A stretch of 64,000 nucleotides of DNA from positions 868,001 to 932,000 of the forward strand of contig NZ_SDDZ01000001.1 in assembly GCF_004115975.1 (NCBI RefSeq). The letters run 5' to 3'. Of this stretch, positions 61,046 to 64,000 are shown one piece after another. This stretch comes from Gelidibacter gilvus (GTDB lineage: Bacteria; Bacteroidota; Bacteroidia; Flavobacteriales; Flavobacteriaceae). The notes below the pieces were generated by a model. The model searched no databases. It had not been told where the DNA came from and saw only the letters and a list, made by a program, of their open reading frames with translations. A program made the position numbers and the translations under genes. How positions within the stretch are numbered: the first letter of the stretch is position 1; each line of letters begins with the position of its first letter.

Positions 61046-61294
61046 TTAGTTATCGTCGCCAACAACTTCTTTTGCAGCGCTATCCACAGCTTTGCCTGCT
61101 TCTTTAACTTCCTTGGCGGCATTGTCAATCGCTTTTCCGGCTTTTTCTAAGGCACCTTCTGTTTTTGCGGGAACTTTTTCAACTTCCTTTTCAATAATGA
61201 TAACTGAATCTTCTTTTTTATCTGTATCTCTACATGAAGTAAATGATAAGCCTAGCGCGAGCACCATGGCAGAACTAAATAGTAATTTTTTCAT
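61046..61294 (-). CDS. Small lipoprotein with LEA-like helical repeats
   Basis: An 82-residue lipoprotein: signal peptide with lipobox SFTSC (Cys about residue 21), a charged stretch, then imperfect 11-residue repeats (EKAGKAIDNAA, EAGKAVDSAAK) that predict an amphipathic helix like late-embryogenesis-abundant or YtxH-type proteins. Such proteins are often stress-related; function here unknown. It has its own terminator. Confidence 0.8.
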   Translation of the reverse strand: MKKLLFSSAMVLALGLSFTSCRDTDKKEDSVIIIEKEVEKVPAKTEGALEKAGKAIDNAAKEVKEAGKAVDSAAKEVVGDDN

Positions 61295-61368
61295 TATGAT
61301 TATTTTAGTGTTTATTAATAACTCGAATTTATAAAATTCTATAGCAACTCTCGAGTGATGTTGCTAGT

Positions 61369-62604
61369 CTAACTACGAAGATAGCTCATAATTTGGATCA
61401 CTGCGCCTTTGTTGTTTTTAATAAAGTCGCGATTTAAATGTCCAAGTGCTTTTCTTTCTTCAGCATTTTTAATTAATCGATCCAGCGAATCCTGAAGTTC
61501 CTCCTTGTTTTTTATGGAAATGACACCGCCATTTGCTATCATTTCAAAGGCTTCAGGGAATTTCTCGTAATTTTTTCCAATGAGTATCGGCACGCCAAAA
61601 ACCGCTGGTTCCAAGATGTTATGAAGTCCAGTTTGACCCATCCCTCCACCAACATAAGCGATATCGGCATAACTATAAATCTTGCTCAAAACACCAATAG
61701 TATCGACTATAAAAACTTCAAATTCCGAAAGGTTTTGATCGTCTTTTTTTGAAAATAGCACGGTTTTCTTATTAAGCTGCTTCGCAAATTGATCAATTTG
61801 ATTGTTCTTAATATTATGGGGTGCAATAATGAATTTCACATTATTTGATGTCCTAGAATTGATATACTCAGTAAATAAATCTTCATCCTCGGGCCAAGAA
61901 CTTCCTATGACAACACAGAGCTTTCCATCTCTGAAATCTTCAATATATGAGAGTTTATTGTCCTGCTGGAGTTGATCAGAAACCCGGTCATACCGTGTGT
62001 CTCCTGCAAGGGTGACATTATTGAAATGAGCTGAATTCAGTAAAACCATCGAGTTTTCATCTTGCACAAAAATATGTTCGAACGTACTTAAAGCATCCCG
62101 CATCATTTTACCGTAAAACTGAAAATAAGATTGTTCTTTTCTGAAAACGGCAGAAATCAGAATGGCTCTTAAGTTTCGCTTTTTCAATTCGCTGAGGTAA
62201 TTCGGCCAAATTTCATATTTCACAAAGATGGTCAGTTCCGGATTCACCAGTTTTACAAAACGCTTTGCATTTTTTTTAGTGTCCATTGGAAGATAAACCA
62301 CCACATCCGCAACGTCAGTGTTTTTACGGACTTCATAACCTGAAGGGGAGAAGAATGTCAATACGATTTTATGCTGTGGGTTTTCCGCTCTCAGTTGTTT
62401 GAAAATGGGAAGGCCTTGCTCATATTCACCAAGCGATGCACAATGGAACCAAAAGGTTTGATCATGACTTGATAGGTGTTCTTCTAAAATTTTAAATGTC
62501 TTTGAGCGGCCATCAACACCCGATTTAATTTTTTTATTAAAAAAAGCGAGAATTTTGAGAGAAAATTCGGCGATATACAGTGCTATGTTGTAGAGTGGCT
62601 TCAA
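61369..62604 (-). CDS. waaA: 3-deoxy-D-manno-octulosonic acid transferase
   Basis: WaaA adds Kdo to lipid IVA in lipopolysaccharide synthesis at the inner membrane. The 411-residue GT30 protein has FHCASLGEYEQGLPI, TFFSPSGYEV, FVKYEIWPNYL, and the C-terminal glycosyltransferase motif ADIAYVGGGMGQTGLHNILEPAVFG-like end with the conserved Glu. It is divergent from the following aminotransferase gene. Confidence 0.94.
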   Translation of the reverse strand: MKPLYNIALYIAEFSLKILAFFNKKIKSGVDGRSKTFKILEEHLSSHDQTFWFHCASLGEYEQGLPIFKQLRAENPQHKIVLTFFSPSGYEVRKNTDVADVVVYLPMDTKKNAKRFVKLVNPELTIFVKYEIWPNYLSELKKRNLRAILISAVFRKEQSYFQFYGKMMRDALSTFEHIFVQDENSMVLLNSAHFNNVTLAGDTRYDRVSDQLQQDNKLSYIEDFRDGKLCVVIGSSWPEDEDLFTEYINSRTSNNVKFIIAPHNIKNNQIDQFAKQLNKKTVLFSKKDDQNLSEFEVFIVDTIGVLSKIYSYADIAYVGGGMGQTGLHNILEPAVFGVPILIGKNYEKFPEAFEMIANGGVISIKNKEELQDSLDRLIKNAEERKALGHLNRDFIKNNKGAVIQIMSYLRS

Positions 62605-62735
62605 GAAGAATGATTTCCGCTAAAATACATTTCTTTCTATTAGGTTACTTTAAAACCACCGGGGAATTTTTGCTGTTTCATATAGATATCACGCCTATTT
62701 GTTCATTAAAAATGAAATTAAACCTTTAGGAATGA

Positions 62736-62766
62736 TTGGTATAAGCGGCACAATTTTGTAATTTCG
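62736..62766 (+). promoter_or_regulatory. Possible promoter of the DegT-epimerase operon
   Basis: TTG at 62736-62738, a 20-base spacer, and TAATTTCG at 62759-62766, one mismatch from TAnnTTTG. Confidence 0.5.
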
Positions 62767-62817
62767 TTACCTAATAAATCCACAGGGTTTTAAAGTATCA
62801 ATTCTATATATAACTAG

Positions 62818-63957
62818 ATGAAAAAAATACAAATGGTTGATCTTAAGGGTCAATATCAGAAAATTAAGGATGTTGTTGATGCGTCTATTGCAGAGGTTCT
62901 TGACACTACGGCTTATATTAATGGACCGCAAGTACATCTATTTCAGAAAAATTTAGAAAACTATCTTGATGTCAAGCACGTCATTCCTTGTGCAAACGGT
63001 ACAGACGCTTTGCAAATAGCCATGATGGGATTGGATTTAAAACCTGGAGACGAGGTTATTACTGCCGATTTTACATTTGCCGCCACGGTTGAGGTTATTG
63101 CTTTATTGCAGTTAACGCCAGTTTTGGTGGATGTGGATCCAAAGACGTTTAATATTGATGTTGAAGCTATAAAGAAAGCCATCACACCAAATACCAAAGC
63201 GATCGTTCCAGTGCATTTATTTGGACAATGCGCCAATATGGAAGCAATCATGGAAATTGCTGAAGAACACAATTTATATGTTATTGAGGATAATGCGCAG
63301 GCAATCGGAGCAACATATACCTATAGCGATGGTAGAAAAGCGAAAATTGGTACGATTGGCCACGTGGCTTCCACCTCATTTTTTCCTTCTAAAAACTTAG
63401 GATGTTACGGTGATGGCGGTGCCATTTTCACCAATGATGATGACTTGGCACATAAATTAAGAGGAATTGTGAATCATGGGATGTATGAGCGCTACCATCA
63501 TGATGTGGTGGGCGTAAATTCGCGATTGGATTCTATCCAAGCGGCTGTTTTAAACACCAAATTGGAGCATTTAAATAGTTATAATGCTGCCCGATTGAAA
63601 GCTGCGAATGCTTACGATAAAGCTTTTGAAGGCCATGAGAATATAGTAGTTCCTTTCAGGGAAGGTGCTGAAGATAATCATGTATTCCATCAATATACAC
63701 TGAAAGTAAAAGACACGAATCGTGATGCTTTGGTCAAACATTTAAATGACAACGGCATTCCTTGCGGTGTTTATTACCCCATTCCACTGCATCTCCAAAA
63801 AGCGTATAAAGATTCGAGATATAAGGAGGAAGATTTTGTCGTCACGAATCAGTTGGTGAAAGAAGTCATTTCTTTGCCTATGCATACCGAATTGGATGCG
63901 GATCAGATTGAATTCATAACATCTACAGTTATTAATTTTGTAAATTCAAATTCATAA
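62818..63957 (+). CDS. DegT/DnrJ/EryC1/StrS aminotransferase (nucleotide-sugar)
   Basis: A 379-residue PLP enzyme that aminates keto-sugars for polysaccharide or lipopolysaccharide synthesis. PLP-binding Lys192 is in FFPSKNLGCYGDGGAIFT. Other family motifs: PCANGTDALQIAMMGL, EDNAQAIGATY, NSRLDSIQAAVL. The next gene, an epimerase, starts on the base after its stop. This is the start of a sugar-modification locus continuing outside the window. The exact sugar cannot be told. Confidence 0.93.
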   Translation: MKKIQMVDLKGQYQKIKDVVDASIAEVLDTTAYINGPQVHLFQKNLENYLDVKHVIPCANGTDALQIAMMGLDLKPGDEVITADFTFAATVEVIALLQLTPVLVDVDPKTFNIDVEAIKKAITPNTKAIVPVHLFGQCANMEAIMEIAEEHNLYVIEDNAQAIGATYTYSDGRKAKIGTIGHVASTSFFPSKNLGCYGDGGAIFTNDDDLAHKLRGIVNHGMYERYHHDVVGVNSRLDSIQAAVLNTKLEHLNSYNAARLKAANAYDKAFEGHENIVVPFREGAEDNHVFHQYTLKVKDTNRDALVKHLNDNGIPCGVYYPIPLHLQKAYKDSRYKEEDFVVTNQLVKEVISLPMHTELDADQIEFITSTVINFVNSNS

Positions 63958-64000
63958 ATGAAAAAGGTTTTAGTAACAGGTGGTCTAGGTTTTATTGGTT
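63958..64000 (+). CDS. NAD-dependent epimerase/dehydratase, N-terminal fragment
   Basis: Only 14 codons lie in the window, reading MKKVLVTGGLGFIG, which is the Rossmann GxxGxxG start of the extended short-chain dehydrogenases that act on nucleotide sugars. It follows the aminotransferase with no gap. Which sugar it acts on cannot be said. Confidence 0.75.
   Translation, partial: MKKVLVTGGLGFIG

Overview
The window is a chromosomal segment of a gliding-type member of the Bacteroidetes, most likely Flavobacteriaceae. Evidence for this: the genome is AT-rich; promoters fit the Bacteroidetes pattern TTG-N(18-21)-TAnnTTTG rather than -35/-10 boxes; start regions rarely show a Shine-Dalgarno; and type IX secretion/gliding genes are present (sprA, a remB-like gene, a porP/sprF-like gene). 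RpoD is a short sigma factor, and FolK is fused to a deoxynucleoside kinase. I see no insertion sequence, prophage, CRISPR array or rRNA operon. Gene content is mostly core metabolism and envelope biogenesis; the unusual material is in the intergenic DNA.

Layout. 1-11.1 kb: the 3' part of sprA, gcvH, a VanZ-like gene, two TonB-type genes and a remB-like gene whose N-terminus carries the same TonB-C-like domain, followed by four 207-bp tandem copies of the remB 3' end. 11.1-16.6 kb: cytochrome oxidase assembly and subunit genes (heme O synthase, two subunit III proteins, subunit IV, an SCO-like pseudo-thioredoxin, SCO, DUF420, a small CxxC membrane protein). 16.7-24.9 kb: a MacAB-TolC-like efflux operon (ATPase, two permeases, two adaptors, one TolC) ending in tsaB, interrupted by three ~89-bp leader-like repeats. 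24.9-27.3 kb (minus): MscS, DUF1304, dodecin, Nfu scaffold. 27.3-34.0 kb: a PorP/SprF-like gene with a structured leader, a von Willebrand A lipoprotein, a LytS/LytTR-type two-component pair and a gamma-carbonic-anhydrase-like protein. 34.1-43.2 kb: a typical Bacteroidetes envelope block (murI, two OmpH/Skp proteins, bamA, uppS, DUF6089 protein, nadK, CBS protein) with pdxJ divergent. 43.3-52.3 kb: hydrolase, small membrane protein, tig-clpP-clpX, GH3-like enzyme, DUF2797, rpsU, rpoD. 52.5-64 kb: AsmA-like protein, folK-dNK fusion, rRNA/tRNA 2'-O-methyltransferase, mutS, tRNA-Gly, tRNA-Leu, a small lipoprotein, waaA, and the start of a sugar/polysaccharide locus (DegT aminotransferase, then an epimerase cut by the window end).

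Three intergenic phenomena deserve attention. (1) At least six loci carry degenerate tracts with a strict 7-bp period (one with 6 bp). The words differ between loci, and the tracts run from the stop codon of a plus-strand gene and in three cases up to the start codon of the next. (2) The 207-bp array after remB is an exact multiple of three; three copies keep the RemB C-terminal frame, and each unit carries an inverted repeat also found near 57.6 kb. (3) Before the first efflux adaptor the gene's own leader plus start codon appears multiplied, each copy opening a micro-ORF, the last one overlapping the real start as ATGA. These are sequence observations; functions are inference.
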